Origin: Craspedostauros australis
Taxonomy: Eukaryota > Bacillariophyta > Bacillariophyceae > Mastogloiales > Achnanthaceae
Length of the DNA stretch: 64,000 nt
Assembly (NCBI GenBank): GCA_026770025.1
Contig: JAMXDE010000005.1
Span: forward strand, 1,798,001 to 1,862,000
Reading direction: 5' to 3'
Shown: positions 23,101 to 32,450 of the stretch, one piece after another
Position numbering within the stretch: the first letter of the stretch is position 1
How the letters are laid out: every line of letters starts with the position of its first letter
Program-made: the position numbers and the translations under genes
The notes under the pieces: model-generated
Databases searched by the model: none
What the model was told of the DNA's origin: nothing
What the model saw: only the letters and a program-made list of their open reading frames with translations

Positions 23101-24223
23101 CCATGACCATTGTGTTCGGTACCCCATCACGGGCGAACATCAATGACAGAGCATGATGTGCTTCGCCTTTCCGCTGCATTGGGAACACCCTTGACCAGCC
23201 GAATGGAGTCGCAAAGACCTGTGCGTACCGATTGCGTCGCTGCGATATGGTGGTCGCCTCCATGGTGTCGGTGAACACCGTGTCGCGAAGCCTTCGGTAA
23301 CGCAGCTGTCGATCATTCGTGCGAAACCTCCGGGCCAGCGAAGGGTTGGCAATGTGTTTGATGCCCCGCTGCGTGGTAACCCGAATGGTTCGTGCTGCAG
23401 TTTGGCGTCCCACATTCCAATTCCGAGCAAGCCGTTCGACGGTCAATGTAGTCTTGGGTCTGGATACTTGTGCTGACGATGACCTGACATGTGATTCCAG
23501 CACCTTGCCAAGATTGTCATCGCCTGTTGCTCCTCCATCGCTGGATGGAAGAGACTTCATTTCCATACCACACAGGAACCGCTGCTCCCGCCGTGTGGCA
23601 TGCCCCACACCGTCCCCTGAAGGGAAGGCTCGACCATCAGAGTCAACCACGCGGGCCTCCTGGTTGGAAAAATTCGCCGTGGTGGGGTCCCAGTGCGGCG
23701 ACGGAGCCGTGAGGACGACACGACGCAGGTCGGAGTCATCCCATTCGGCATCCGTCGGCGCCCTGGTGGGGAAATATGATGTCACCCCATGCAGGCAAAG
23801 TGGGACCGTGTATGCACCCGAGGTGTCTTCGACAGCAGCCCGGATCGCGTGCGTGAGCGCGGTCGGCGCATCCGCCATGAACTTGGGCGTCTCGTTGACG
23901 TGGGTATCGCTACACCGCATCTGCATCGGGCATAGCAGATTGTGCTCCATCGATGGGACGTGCACCGCCTGGTTGACTATGACAAGGACTACCTGGCCAG
24001 TACCAGGATCATCGTATGCGAGCGCTCCAGACACCGTGCGGAAGTCTTGTACAGGCAGCGACGGATCAAAGGAACAGACAGAGACGGATTGGTTCAGATC
24101 GTCGACTATCTTAGCGTGCTTGCCGAGCACACACATGTCGGCGTGTGAATCCAGTTCTGTCCTGTGCGAGGTTCCCATGGTGACCGCTGCTGTTTGTACC
24201 CGCTGAATGGTGAAGGGAGCCAC
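20117..24223 (-). CDS. Copia pol polyprotein (protease, integrase, reverse transcriptase, RNase H)
   Basis: A 1368-residue frame of the Copia element. In order it shows an aspartic protease region near the N-terminus (ELDSHADMCVLGKHAK), an integrase core (VFTDTMEATT, then VPNTMVMDGSKEQ and HSPWSNAAEGAIRELKKG), a reverse transcriptase with the YVDDALVIHHD active site, and a C-terminal RNase H (MFVDSDHAGERRTRRSRTGF and VFGAEFVAMKQGMEALRGL). This domain order defines Ty1/Copia. Gag and pol occupy two adjacent reading frames; elements of this class commonly use recoding or read-through to make pol. Part of a mobile element, not a host gene. Confidence 0.95.
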   Translation of the reverse strand: MAPFTIQRVQTAAVTMGTSHRTELDSHADMCVLGKHAKIVDDLNQSVSVCSFDPSLPVQDFRTVSGALAYDDPGTGQVVLVIVNQAVHVPSMEHNLLCPMQMRCSDTHVNETPKFMADAPTALTHAIRAAVEDTSGAYTVPLCLHGVTSYFPTRAPTDAEWDDSDLRRVVLTAPSPHWDPTTANFSNQEARVVDSDGRAFPSGDGVGHATRREQRFLCGMEMKSLPSSDGGATGDDNLGKVLESHVRSSSAQVSRPKTTLTVERLARNWNVGRQTAARTIRVTTQRGIKHIANPSLARRFRTNDRQLRYRRLRDTVFTDTMEATTISQRRNRYAQVFATPFGWSRVFPMQRKGEAHHALSLMFARDGVPNTMVMDGSKEQVLGEFRRKTRDADCHCKQIEPHSPWSNAAEGAIRELKKGAGRKMARSGSPKQLWDHCIELEALIRSHTALDIYKLDGRTPEEFMLGETPDISEFAEFGWYDWIKFRDTTIAFPDSKIVLGRYLGPSADVGPAMTAKILKANGMVVHRSTFRSLNPEELASDVERQARIAFDAAIAQKIGNPTTLKELQEMDPDIETPFLPLYDDDDDGQEQGTADADDEGDDGGVGADVYIGADVAIPRDDVVITGKVRERKRGADGSYKGRPNANPLLDTRSYVVEFPDGVEKEYTANIIAQNMYAQCDQDGNQLLLMDDIIDYKKEASAVCEADGYTMLGGRRHRRRTTRGWKLCIRWKDGSTTWERLADLKESNPIEVAEYAIAQGIANEPAFAWWVPYTIRKRNIIIAKVNKRQLKKTHKFGIEVPRTVEEALVLDRTNGNTLWKDAIAKEMKNVRIAFQVLEQDEEVPRGYQFMKCHIIFDVKMDSFQRKARLVAGGHMVDTPAAMTYSSVVSRESVRIALTMAAFHDLEVQAGDIQNAYLTAPCKEKVRTICGPEFGALQGRHAIIVRALYGLPSAGASFRNHLADCMRELGYTSCTADPDLWMKEAVRPDDGFRYYSYVLLYVDDALVIHHDASRCLHEIDRFFKMKPSSMGDPDIYLGGKLRQIELPNKVTAWSLSSSKYVQEAVRNVRKFVEPRQLRIPKRCSAPFPREYRPEMDQTEELDEERASFYQSQIGVLRWIVELGRVDIIVEVSMLSSHVAMPREGHLDALLHVFGYLSNRHNARMVFDPTYPVVDANAFRDENWDNYYGDAKEPIPPDAPPALGKDVDIRMFVDSDHAGERRTRRSRTGFIIYINMAPVTWFSKRQATVETSVFGAEFVAMKQGMEALRGLRYKLRMMGVKISGPSMVYGDNMSVIYNTSRPESTLKKKSNSVCYHAVRESVAMNEMVTAHVPSIKNPSDLCTKVMTGGQKRDGLVGMVLYDICDDHSSAG

Positions 24224-24229
24224 CTGGCG

Positions 24230-25681
24230 TCATTGCCGGGTGAGATTGTCGTTGTTTCGGTTGGTGGTCTTGGCCTTGTCCTTGTCCTTGTCGGCATCCT
24301 TCGCAGGCTGGCTGGCAGCAGCGGCCTCAGCAACGCCGCGCGCCACCGCCTGGGCAACCGTGCTGATGTTGATCTGCTGCACGGATGCGTCGGTCTTGCG
24401 CCGCTTGCTGGGGCTGCCACCGCTCTTGTTGCCTGGCGCATGCCCCCGGGCCTTCCGGGCCGCGCGGAGCCAGTCCTGCTGCGCCTTGGATAGCTTCTGA
24501 TACTCTGCCTTGGTGTAGTAGGTGTCTTCGACGCCGTCTGGCTTCGCGCCGACGTCGCCCTGTGGCCCATTGCGGATGCGTGCCGCCGCAATCTTCACGG
24601 ATGGCTTGCCTGCCCGGGCGGACGACCTCATGATCTTGTTTTGGAATACTCGTGCAGCTGCAGTGAAGTCTTGCATCAGCACTGTGCTTGCCTCCACCAT
24701 TGCCACACACACCTCGACCTCATCCGTCTTGATGGCATTGATGAGGTGTCGGACCTTCTGTCGTTCGGATATCCCGATCTCGCCATCTGGGACGCAGTTG
24801 GTCAGGATTTGGTGGTGGTGGTAGTGAAGCTGCAACAGTTTCTCGAAGTTCCAGTTCCGCTTCTCGCCGTGATAGGACGAGTTCTGCAGAGCAAGTGTCG
24901 ACTTGTCCACCATGTTGCTCACATGGGAGGGTCCGAGGTAATGCTCGCGAAGAGCCTCGAATGCAGCACGTCCATCCCGTTTGCTGCGGCATGTGGCAAT
25001 CACGCTCCATGCCGTTGTTGGATGCAGCAATGCAGAGAGCAGCGTCCATACCTTGCGGCTGTCCGCAATGAAGGTGGGATGAGGAATCCCGTTCTTCCAA
25101 TGCGGTGCCCTCGCAATCATGTGCTCCTGCTCGTCGTCGTAGGCATCCTCCGGATCCTCGTCTTCGTCGATGACCTCAGAGTCCTCACGTATGACGTATG
25201 GCAGTGGGATACCAGTCTCACCACGCATCTCCGCGAGCCGTTCGACGATCGCATCAATCGTCGCCGGCCAATCAAGTTCGTCCACTGTCACATCCATGTC
25301 TGGCTCTGTGTGCGCGGCTTCAGACGCCATCAACACGCGGTGTCGGTCAAGGAAGTCCATGGTGACTGCCGGAGGGTCAGTGGTTCGGCTGACACGCTGT
25401 CGGTGCCGCAGTGCAAAGCAGGTCAGCTTCAGATTCTTCGCTGCTCGAAGGGACACCGCAAGGCCCAAGTTGGGTCCGTCACCAGCCGCATTCATCCCTC
25501 CTGGTCGTCGGACTGCCTTGACCAGCTCATCAACATCGCTGTCCTCGAGTGGCTCCAGCTCTGCGATCGAGCTGATGTCCTGGTCGTGGAACAGCACGTT
25601 TGCTGCGCCAGCCTTGAACCCAATCCGGGTGAACAACCCGCGCATTGCGGCTCCGTCTGCTGCCATGGTGGTTCTGCTCAA
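24230..25681 (-). CDS. Copia gag-like protein
   Basis: A 483-residue frame directly upstream of pol in the element's direction, in the expected gag position just inside the 5' LTR. It has an N-terminal helical region, a central DUF4219/UBN2-like retrotransposon gag segment (ALREHYLGPSHVSNMVDKST and the following HLINAIKTDEVEV region) and a Lys/Arg-rich C-terminus (KARGHAPGNKSGGSPSKRRK) suited to nucleic-acid binding. It would form the virus-like particle of the element. Confidence 0.85.
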   Translation of the reverse strand: MSRTTMAADGAAMRGLFTRIGFKAGAANVLFHDQDISSIAELEPLEDSDVDELVKAVRRPGGMNAAGDGPNLGLAVSLRAAKNLKLTCFALRHRQRVSRTTDPPAVTMDFLDRHRVLMASEAAHTEPDMDVTVDELDWPATIDAIVERLAEMRGETGIPLPYVIREDSEVIDEDEDPEDAYDDEQEHMIARAPHWKNGIPHPTFIADSRKVWTLLSALLHPTTAWSVIATCRSKRDGRAAFEALREHYLGPSHVSNMVDKSTLALQNSSYHGEKRNWNFEKLLQLHYHHHQILTNCVPDGEIGISERQKVRHLINAIKTDEVEVCVAMVEASTVLMQDFTAAARVFQNKIMRSSARAGKPSVKIAAARIRNGPQGDVGAKPDGVEDTYYTKAEYQKLSKAQQDWLRAARKARGHAPGNKSGGSPSKRRKTDASVQQINISTVAQAVARGVAEAAAASQPAKDADKDKDKAKTTNRNNDNLTRQ

Positions 25682-25948
25682 TGGTTCTTGCGTTGATTGA
25701 TGTGCTGTCCGTAGTCTTGGCTTGTCTGGTCTTCAGACCGTCTGACTCGTTGGCTGCTCCAAACGGTCAGGTTGCTTTCTCTCTCTCCACAGCGTCCTGT
25801 GGTGTGCTCGTCGATGCGTCGTGCAGCGCTCTGTGACCGTACACAGAAGCGACAGGCAGAGCGTAGTGCAAACGACTTCAACCTCTTGTCTTCAACTCGT
25901 TGCAAACCTTGTCTCCGTTCTCCGACCAATGGAGATGAATGATAAACT

Positions 25949-26191
25949 CAAGCAATCCGGTGGTGCAAATGTACTTGCGTGCGAACACAGCTGGGCGATG
26001 AGACAAGATGCGTTGAGAAAAGGGAAGAGTGTGTGTGACACGAGAAGGGTGTCGCAAAAGTATGAGAGAAACCGTGGCGCAATGCCTGGGTGAAAACTCT
26101 CGTTACGCGTCCGCAGTGACCGCACAAAAGATTTGGGTCTTTTGTGGCCACCGCTCTATCTTACATCTGGCATTTTGACCGATCCGATTCA
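25949..26191 (-). repeat. 5' LTR of the Copia element
   Basis: A direct repeat, apparently identical to 19803-20045, and followed outside by the right copy of the TTCCT target duplication (26192-26196). It should hold the element's promoter. Confidence 0.95.
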
Positions 26192-26586
26192 TTCCTCCAC
26201 ACCCGAACAAAGCCAAAAACACAAACCAACCACCGACATCAGCCAACGATCGCACCCATCACAGCGCCGCGTGTCATCTCATGAGCGTTGTAGCTGATGC
26301 CATCATTTCTCACAATGCCATTGCGCGGAGAGTACAGTACTCATCCTCTATACTTCCTCGTGTGTTGCCACCAATACCCATCATAGGACACCTTCTGTGA
26401 TTCATCTCGCAACGCTTCTGAGATTGCATTAAAATAGGAACATTCCCACCTACGAGTACTATTAGTACACTTCGCAGTTTCCTTTCAAGCGAACAACCGC
26501 CAACTACGGTCCCGCCTTCATTGCGCTCCACTCATCGCAGTTTTCACAACACATCGCAGGAAAATACCATACATTAAAGAGAGTCA
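26192..26586. other. Intergenic region upstream of a small secreted-protein gene
   Basis: No gene is supported. It holds the right target-site copy of the Copia element and the promoter of the gene at 26587. The octamer TACGAGTA occurs at 26451-26458, about 130 bases before that gene's start. Confidence 0.5.
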
Positions 26587-27111
26587 ATGATGCGCTCCCG
26601 CTCCACCTTCACATTCATGCTGTTCGCAGCCTTGCTCGTGCTCAGCACAGTTTCCGCCCAATTTGGCGTTCCCAAGCAGCAGGAGGTCAAGCCCGATGGG
26701 CAGCAGCAGGAGGCCAGCACACCGGGCCAAGGCGAGCTGGATGGCATTCTGTCGCAGCAAGATGCTACGGACATCGACCATCTGGTCCAGCAGGCCAAGC
26801 AGGATCCGGAAACCATGCACCTCGTGGAGCAGATGAAGGCCAGCGCCGGAGGCGAGCTCGATGCCCTGCGGCAGCTGTCGCCAGTGGAGATCCTCGGAGG
26901 TTTGAAGCAAACGGTGGATGACATGAAGGTCATCGACTACCTGTTCAAGGACGGCGACAAGGCCTTCGAGGAGATGAAGAATGCCGGCATGATCAACGAG
27001 GAGCACCTGGAGACGTACAGGAAGGATCCCTCGCTGCTGGAGGAGGACACGAGACGCAGTCTGTACTTTCAATTCGTTTCGCTCGCAGTTGTCGGAGGTC
27101 TGATCGAGTAG
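26587..27111 (+). CDS. Small secreted or ER protein of unknown function
   Basis: A single frame of 174 residues. The start is supported by a clear signal peptide (SRSTFTFMLFAALLVLSTVS, then AQF with a probable Ala-Gln cleavage site). The mature protein is acidic, Gln/Glu-rich and helix-prone, with blocks such as DATDIDHLVQQAKQDPETMH and LSPVEILGGLKQTVDDMKVI, and ends in a second hydrophobic stretch (SLYFQFVSLAVVGGLIE) that could anchor it in a membrane. There is no ER-retention tetrapeptide. I do not recognise the family. The frame is compositionally like the neighbouring host genes, and the Copia element lies only 400 bases upstream. Confidence 0.75.
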   Translation: MMRSRSTFTFMLFAALLVLSTVSAQFGVPKQQEVKPDGQQQEASTPGQGELDGILSQQDATDIDHLVQQAKQDPETMHLVEQMKASAGGELDALRQLSPVEILGGLKQTVDDMKVIDYLFKDGDKAFEEMKNAGMINEEHLETYRKDPSLLEEDTRRSLYFQFVSLAVVGGLIE

Positions 27112-28401
27112 GCGCACGCTTATTTTTCGATGTACCCGCCCAAGTATACAGAGTGGCTATCGATCGAGGCACGGCGAAGAGCGGTGCAAGTCGCATCCGG
27201 GATCAGCGGACGACGTGATACCGATACGATCAAGCTACGCCGACCAAGGGCCAGTTGTGTGACTTGTTGCACCATCGCATTCCACAAGGAAGCGCCGATC
27301 ACAGTTCAGCAGGACAGCAAAGTGCTACTCGACGGCGTTCCCGCCTCACTCGTCTCGGCGTCACCAAGTTTGCGGAATATGTACGACAAGAAATACTGTC
27401 TGCGGCAGTCCAAGGAGATTACTCGAATCGACAACCCTGCAGATGCGAGGATGAGCGTGGAGGAATAGGAGGGTGCTTGCAGAGTGTTGCAGAGAATCTA
27501 CTCTTGCTTCCCTACCCACCCACTCTACCCTACATGTATGCTTGTTTACTGGTGGTTGAATTCTACTTTTGCCTGCTAACAGCTCTTTACTTACAAGACA
27601 ATCTACGCTCTGGCTTGTGGGAATGAATTTATGTCCCAACTGTAAAGTACACTGGTTCCTTCAGAAGCGTTTGCAGTACCGCTTGTAGTATCCGGTACTG
27701 GACGTGACGTACTATTGTTGACAGGTTTGAGAAGGGGTTGCAGCCGACGTCAGCAAAGAATGATCGTGACGTCAAGAAATGGAGCATCATCATCGAAAAT
27801 AATCGAAATGTTCGATCATACTTAACGTTCTTGACATCTGCGACATTGGATGCTGACGTCGACATGTGGCACTTCAAGGGTGTTTGCCGACTCTACCTTT
27901 CTTGACATCATGTTGACGTAGCGAAGATCCAGACGGACACGGTGCAAACACGCGCGTCAATGCGAAACTGCGCAGCTGCGCCCGTTGTCAACACCAACAG
28001 GTGTGTGCAGATGGAGCTGATGCTGTCGGTGTTCCCACAAATCATGGAGAAGAGACATCAACACAAAACAAGTCATCAGCCACGAACCAGCACACAAAAA
28101 CAATCAGAAGCAACAAACCAAGAGGAACCCACGAGCGAGAAAGCACACCCAGACCCCCAACGCAACCAACAACAACACAAGACATACATCAGTCGAGAAC
28201 TGCTGACGTATCCAACACCAGACACCAAGCAGGAGACAAGATACGACACCATCCCAATACTCGTATTGTTATCATTGATCGTATCCCACAAGCACACAAA
28301 CAAACAAACCGCGTCCACAACACCTCGACATCTCGGACATGACATCAGTAACCAAGGAACACAGCGGCAGCCACAGCAGCACCAGCAATTGCACCGGCAG
28401 C
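27112..28401. other. Intergenic region with TGACGT element cluster
   Basis: No gene is supported; the best frame (27130-27468, 112 codons) resembles no protein. The region from 27700 to 28210 holds six TGACGT/ACGTCA elements. The last 350 bases are A/C-rich with many ACA and CAA triplets, like the untranslated leaders of other genes here. Confidence 0.45.
27705..28209. promoter_or_regulatory. Cluster of TGACGT/ACGTCA elements (CO2/cAMP-response-like)
   Basis: TGACGT or ACGTCA occurs at 27705-27710, 27747-27752, 27767-27774 (as the full palindrome TGACGTCA), 27854-27859, 27914-27919 and 28204-28209. Six sites in about 500 bases is far above the fraction of one site expected by chance. Elements of this type control CO2/cAMP-responsive genes in diatoms through bZIP factors. 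They lie upstream of the plastid-targeted protein gene at 28402, the most likely target. Confidence 0.55.
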
Positions 28402-29436
28402 ATGCGAGGATCGCTTCTCTTCATGGCGGCCATGCTCAGCACGGCTGATGCGTTCGTTGCTCACCAGCACCCGCAGCACAATCAGTTCCGCACGAATGCT
28501 GCCAGCCAGTACGAGCAGCAAAAGCAGCAGCAACAGCAGCACCCGGGCTGGATCCACAGACAGCCAGAGCATGCGCACGACCAACTCACCTCCAAACTCC
28601 AGGCCACCGTCTACTCACCTGATGGATCCTCCCAGGACTTCAGCAGCGAAGACAGCACGACCTCCACCTTCAGTGCCGGTCCGATGCAGCTCGACCATCT
28701 CTCACCCAGAACGCAGACACTTTTGGAGACGCTTCAGGAGCAGTACCGTGCCAGCCTGGTGAAGGTCGCGTGCGCATTCGCACCGACAGGACACGTGCTC
28801 AAGCCGAAGGAGGTCGAGGCCATCCAGGTGCTCGATCTTGGCCGGTCCAGCATCGAGATCAGCGCCGTCCTTTGCGAGGACCAAGGCTGCGTCAGCGTTG
28901 CCGTCCCAGTCGACTTCCCAATGCCCTGCCAGAACGAGGAGGACATGGAGCTCTGCGTCCTGGACAACATCTCCAGGCTCGACTCGCAGGCGGAGAACGT
29001 GATCGCCACGGCGGAATGGAAGGAGATCAACTACGAGGAGGTCGACTCCCTGGAGCGCATCCGCACCTCGCTCATGGACAAGACTAACGTCGCCCTGCCC
29101 TCCTGGTGGCTGAGCCCCGAGTCCGCTTCGTACGAGATGAAAATCGAGTGCAGGACGTTCTGCGACCTCCTCAACGAAGAAGACTTCCGTGACGACATCA
29201 CCACCGTCGCGCGAAATGCGCTCAAGACATCTCAGAACATCATCCCCAGCGACGTCTGCCAATCAGCAGTTGTCGAGGTCGGCCCGGCCGGACTGCTGAT
29301 GCGCGCCCACATCAAGCAGGAGAAGACGTTCGCCGATGAGAGCGGCTACCGGATCGTCGATGTCCAGATCCCCTTCGTCAACATCTGCGTCACCGAATCC
29401 GAGCTCAGAGCATCCATCCTTTCTTTCGTCTCCTAA
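28402..29436 (+). CDS. Plastid-targeted protein of unknown function
   Basis: The frame is open from an ATG at 28339, but the ATG at 28402 directly starts a signal-peptide-like leader (MRGSLLFMAAMLSTADAFVA) ending in the Ala-Phe motif of diatom plastid preproteins, so I choose it (344 residues). A Gln/His-rich linker follows, then a folded region from about residue 95: LETLQEQYRASLVKVACAFA, EAIQVLDLGRSSIEISAVLC, CQNEEDMELCVLDNISRLDS and, near the end, GYRIVDVQIPFVNICVTESE. Four Cys residues in the middle may form disulfides or bind metal. I do not recognise the family. Upstream TGACGT elements suggest regulation linked to CO2 or cAMP, but that is inference. Confidence 0.75.
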   Translation: MRGSLLFMAAMLSTADAFVAHQHPQHNQFRTNAASQYEQQKQQQQQHPGWIHRQPEHAHDQLTSKLQATVYSPDGSSQDFSSEDSTTSTFSAGPMQLDHLSPRTQTLLETLQEQYRASLVKVACAFAPTGHVLKPKEVEAIQVLDLGRSSIEISAVLCEDQGCVSVAVPVDFPMPCQNEEDMELCVLDNISRLDSQAENVIATAEWKEINYEEVDSLERIRTSLMDKTNVALPSWWLSPESASYEMKIECRTFCDLLNEEDFRDDITTVARNALKTSQNIIPSDVCQSAVVEVGPAGLLMRAHIKQEKTFADESGYRIVDVQIPFVNICVTESELRASILSFVS

Positions 29437-32400
29437 GAAGCTTTGGAGCACAACGATGATGATAATGGCGACGATAGCACCAGAGGCACCCACAGCAACA
29501 AAAAGCAGAAACCAGAAGCATTATCCGTACGAGTACTACGAGCACTACGAAGAGTATGAACCCAACGGTCCCCCATATCTCCGCCACTACGAACACCTAC
29601 GTATGGTACACATAGAATTGTTAAAATTGTATAGTCATCCTGACCAACCATCGATGTTTTGCATGTTACTACTAGAGTCCTACGACTAGTACGGATATGT
29701 ACCAGCACGCCAAACATGAGGCTGTGACGCCATGCTCTTCTCGACGCGTTGCTGTGGGGTGTCATGTAATATGTAACTGCAAGAGCTGACGAGGTGGCGA
29801 TTGAGACCTACACCGATGCTCGTATAATATGTATTAATATTATAATAGCATAGAATATTTGGAATAGTACTCGACTGGGTTGTTGTAGACATGCCGGGAG
29901 CTATGCCGAATTTGTTGCTTCCCATCCTCTCTCTCTCTCTCTCAGCGTACTCATTTGTAGTATCCATAGGCCGTACTCTACTGATACTTCCCCAGACTTG
30001 TCCACGTATGCTCCAGAGAGAGAGAGAGAGAGAGAGCCTACGAGTAGGCCATACGCTACGTCTCAACGAGTAGAGCTGCTGGGGCTGCCATTTTACGTAC
30101 ATCGTCGTAATGTAGGGTACTTGTGCTTGTGCGTGTACGTGCACGTGCACGTTTACCAGCACCGGCAAGCGCTCGTCTTCGTGTTCCATCGCAGCACAAG
30201 CAGAACACTGTGCGAGATGGGAGAAGAAGGGCTGAGTTGTTCGCAGAACTCTCTTGACGTCTTTTTGCGACAGCGTTTGTCGCATGGGACACGATTCACA
30301 CTACTCTTGATTAATGCGACCAAAAGACGACAGATTTCGTCCCGTATCGAAAAAGGTGTCTGTGTTGGCACAAAACGGCAAATCGCAACAAGAACGCATC
30401 CAACCCGCGTGGTGTCTCGTGAGATTTGTTCTTCCTTCGCGAAGCGCATCGGAAAAAGCAAAACAAACAACACAGACCAACAGCAAACACCAAGACACAG
30501 CCACAGCGGCGTCTCTCCTCCTCTCTCCTTCACGCTGCCCTCTGCCGTCCTCGCGCGCCTCCTCAAGCACGTCAGAACAAGACTCATTTGTCGCCATGTA
30601 AGTACATCACCATGACACCCCTGCGGTCCGAAGGTCGGGCCCTGCCTCCCCCACGAGCATGGGACGGTGCACTGTCGACCATGGCGGTCGCCCGAGCCGC
30701 TCATGGCGTTGCGTCGTGACGGCATTCGTCCGTTGGTTCGACTCGTCGTAGGATCCTACTGGATTTCTACGGTGACGTCTGCCCTCCCGTCCCGCGGGAG
30801 AACAACCACATCAACAAACGAATGATCGCCCGTGCGCGGGTTTGCGTGTTTTCACCGCCTCTGGGCGAAACTGTTGTCACCATGTTTGCAGATGCGTGAT
30901 GGGTGCGAACAACCAGGATGGAGAGATGCGCGGAAAATGCAGAGACAGCGATGTTTTTCGTTTTCGCTGGTGCGTCATGGGGATCGATGTTGTGATGGCC
31001 TCCTTCTCCGGGTTTCGATCGATCTCCTCTTTCTGTGGCGACGGACGAGTCGGATGATGACAAGCCGCGGCAAATCTTCATGCCTCCTTGCACACATCGT
31101 GACAGCCACGACAACAGCTCAGCATCAGCACCAGCATCAGATGCCATCAATGATGCTGGCAGAGATACTGGCCCTGCCACTTGATCGATATCTTGGTCAG
31201 ACGAACAAATCAAGAGGAAGAAACAGGGAGATGGAGAGACAGAGACAGAGATCCGCCAAACACAAATACATACGCACATGACAGCATGCTCCTATATGAT
31301 GACATTGCATGATACACAAGACAACATGATATGGCGCAATATGGTCTTACTCACACTCCCTCCCTCTCTCCTTCTCTTCATCACCATCTCTCGCATGTTC
31401 TGTTGGCTCAACTTCTCCGCACGCATACGTCCGCTGCCTCCTCATCAACGACATGGACAACACCATCATGATTGACATGCCATGCGTGCCTCCAACATTA
31501 CGCGACATCACACCGCACCACGCCAATCTCTGCTGTCTCGCAACACAACAGTATCCAACGCTCCGTTTGTTCTGCTGCTCCACGTGCAGGGTTCAACCGG
31601 AAACGAGAGGATTGGCCGCCAGTGACAAGCAGGAAGTAGGGAGAGGTCCCATCCTTGCGCTGAGACAAACGCGCACACCAACAAGCACATACTAGTACAT
31701 ACGCCAACAAACCAGCAAGTGGACAAACACTCAAAGGGGGGTTTCAAACGCGTTGGAGGGGTCAACCAGCGGTTGTAGCCCAAATCATCCATCCATCTCT
31801 TCATTCAGTTCTACGTCAAGTCTCAGCGATTCGAAAGGGCATTATCCGTCGCGAAGTATCAGTAAACCAGCAATCCAACGCACGTCCTCCCAGTGACGCA
31901 GTCATCTCTCATCGGCAAGATTTCGTTGCGGGAGTCCAAGCGGACATCCAACCATACGTCCATACATCAATCGACCGATCCGCTTGCTGGCTATCATAGT
32001 TGCGAAATCACTCCGTCAACGAAATCTGGAATAACGTCGCCGGAATTGATCGCAGTCCTGTATATGATCTGTGGGAAGAGATTTGGAAACAGGGAACGGC
32101 AGATTTCATACTCTCCTCAACATCCACTGGCTGCTTTGGGCGGAAGGTGTTATCGGCGTCACAGATTGACGGGACCAGTCAGGCAGAACCGCATTCATTT
32201 CGAAACAATCGGTGTCTCCAACGATATCAACTCCGCATTCATTTCCTCAAACTTGTCTCAGAATCAAAAGGAGAGATTGGGCACGTTGACTGCGAACAAC
32301 ACTGACACGATCTCATTCGCCAAGCCGGTCGCACCTTTCAACTGTTGGACAAGAAATCCATCCGACTCCCAGCGACTTCCCTGACCCATATTCACAAGAC

Positions 32401-32450
32401 CAGACCCGAACCAAACACAACAAAACGAAACCAAACCAAACTGACCCATC
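29437..32450. other. Three-kilobase stretch without a supported gene
   Basis: Frames up to about 200 codons exist on both strands, but none carries a recognisable domain and all overlap simple sequence. It contains an AT-rich palindromic island near 29820-29870, CT and GA runs at about 29929-29943 and 30015-30036, and TACGAGTA at 29528 and 30039. A GTAAGT following an ATG at 30596-30598 resembles a short 5' exon, and A/C-rich sequence from about 32380 to 32450 resembles the leader of the acetyltransferase gene. Leader exons of that gene may be hidden here. Confidence 0.35.

Larger units (their letters stand above)
19803..26191 (-). mobile_element. Copia-type LTR retrotransposon (diatom CoDi-like), looks whole and young
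   Basis: A 6.4-kb element read on the minus strand: 5' LTR (25949-26191), gag, pol, 3' LTR (19803-20045). Both LTRs are about 243 bp and appear identical throughout. A 5-bp direct repeat, TTCCT, flanks the element (19798-19802 and 26192-26196), the duplication size usual for Copia. The element begins with TG in its own direction, and a purine-rich tract adjoins the 3' LTR, as expected for plus-strand priming. Integrase lies before reverse transcriptase, the Ty1/Copia order. Identical LTRs imply a very recent insertion, which landed between two host genes and left both intact. It looks whole; I saw no obvious breaks. Confidence 0.95.

Noticed and set aside
27130-27468. A 112-codon frame after the small secreted-protein gene
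   Set aside because: No domain or targeting signal; it lies in probable 3' UTR sequence.
30153-31279. Minus-strand frames of 170-190 codons in the gene-poor region
   Set aside because: Composition is irregular, the N-termini run through simple repeats and no domain is seen.
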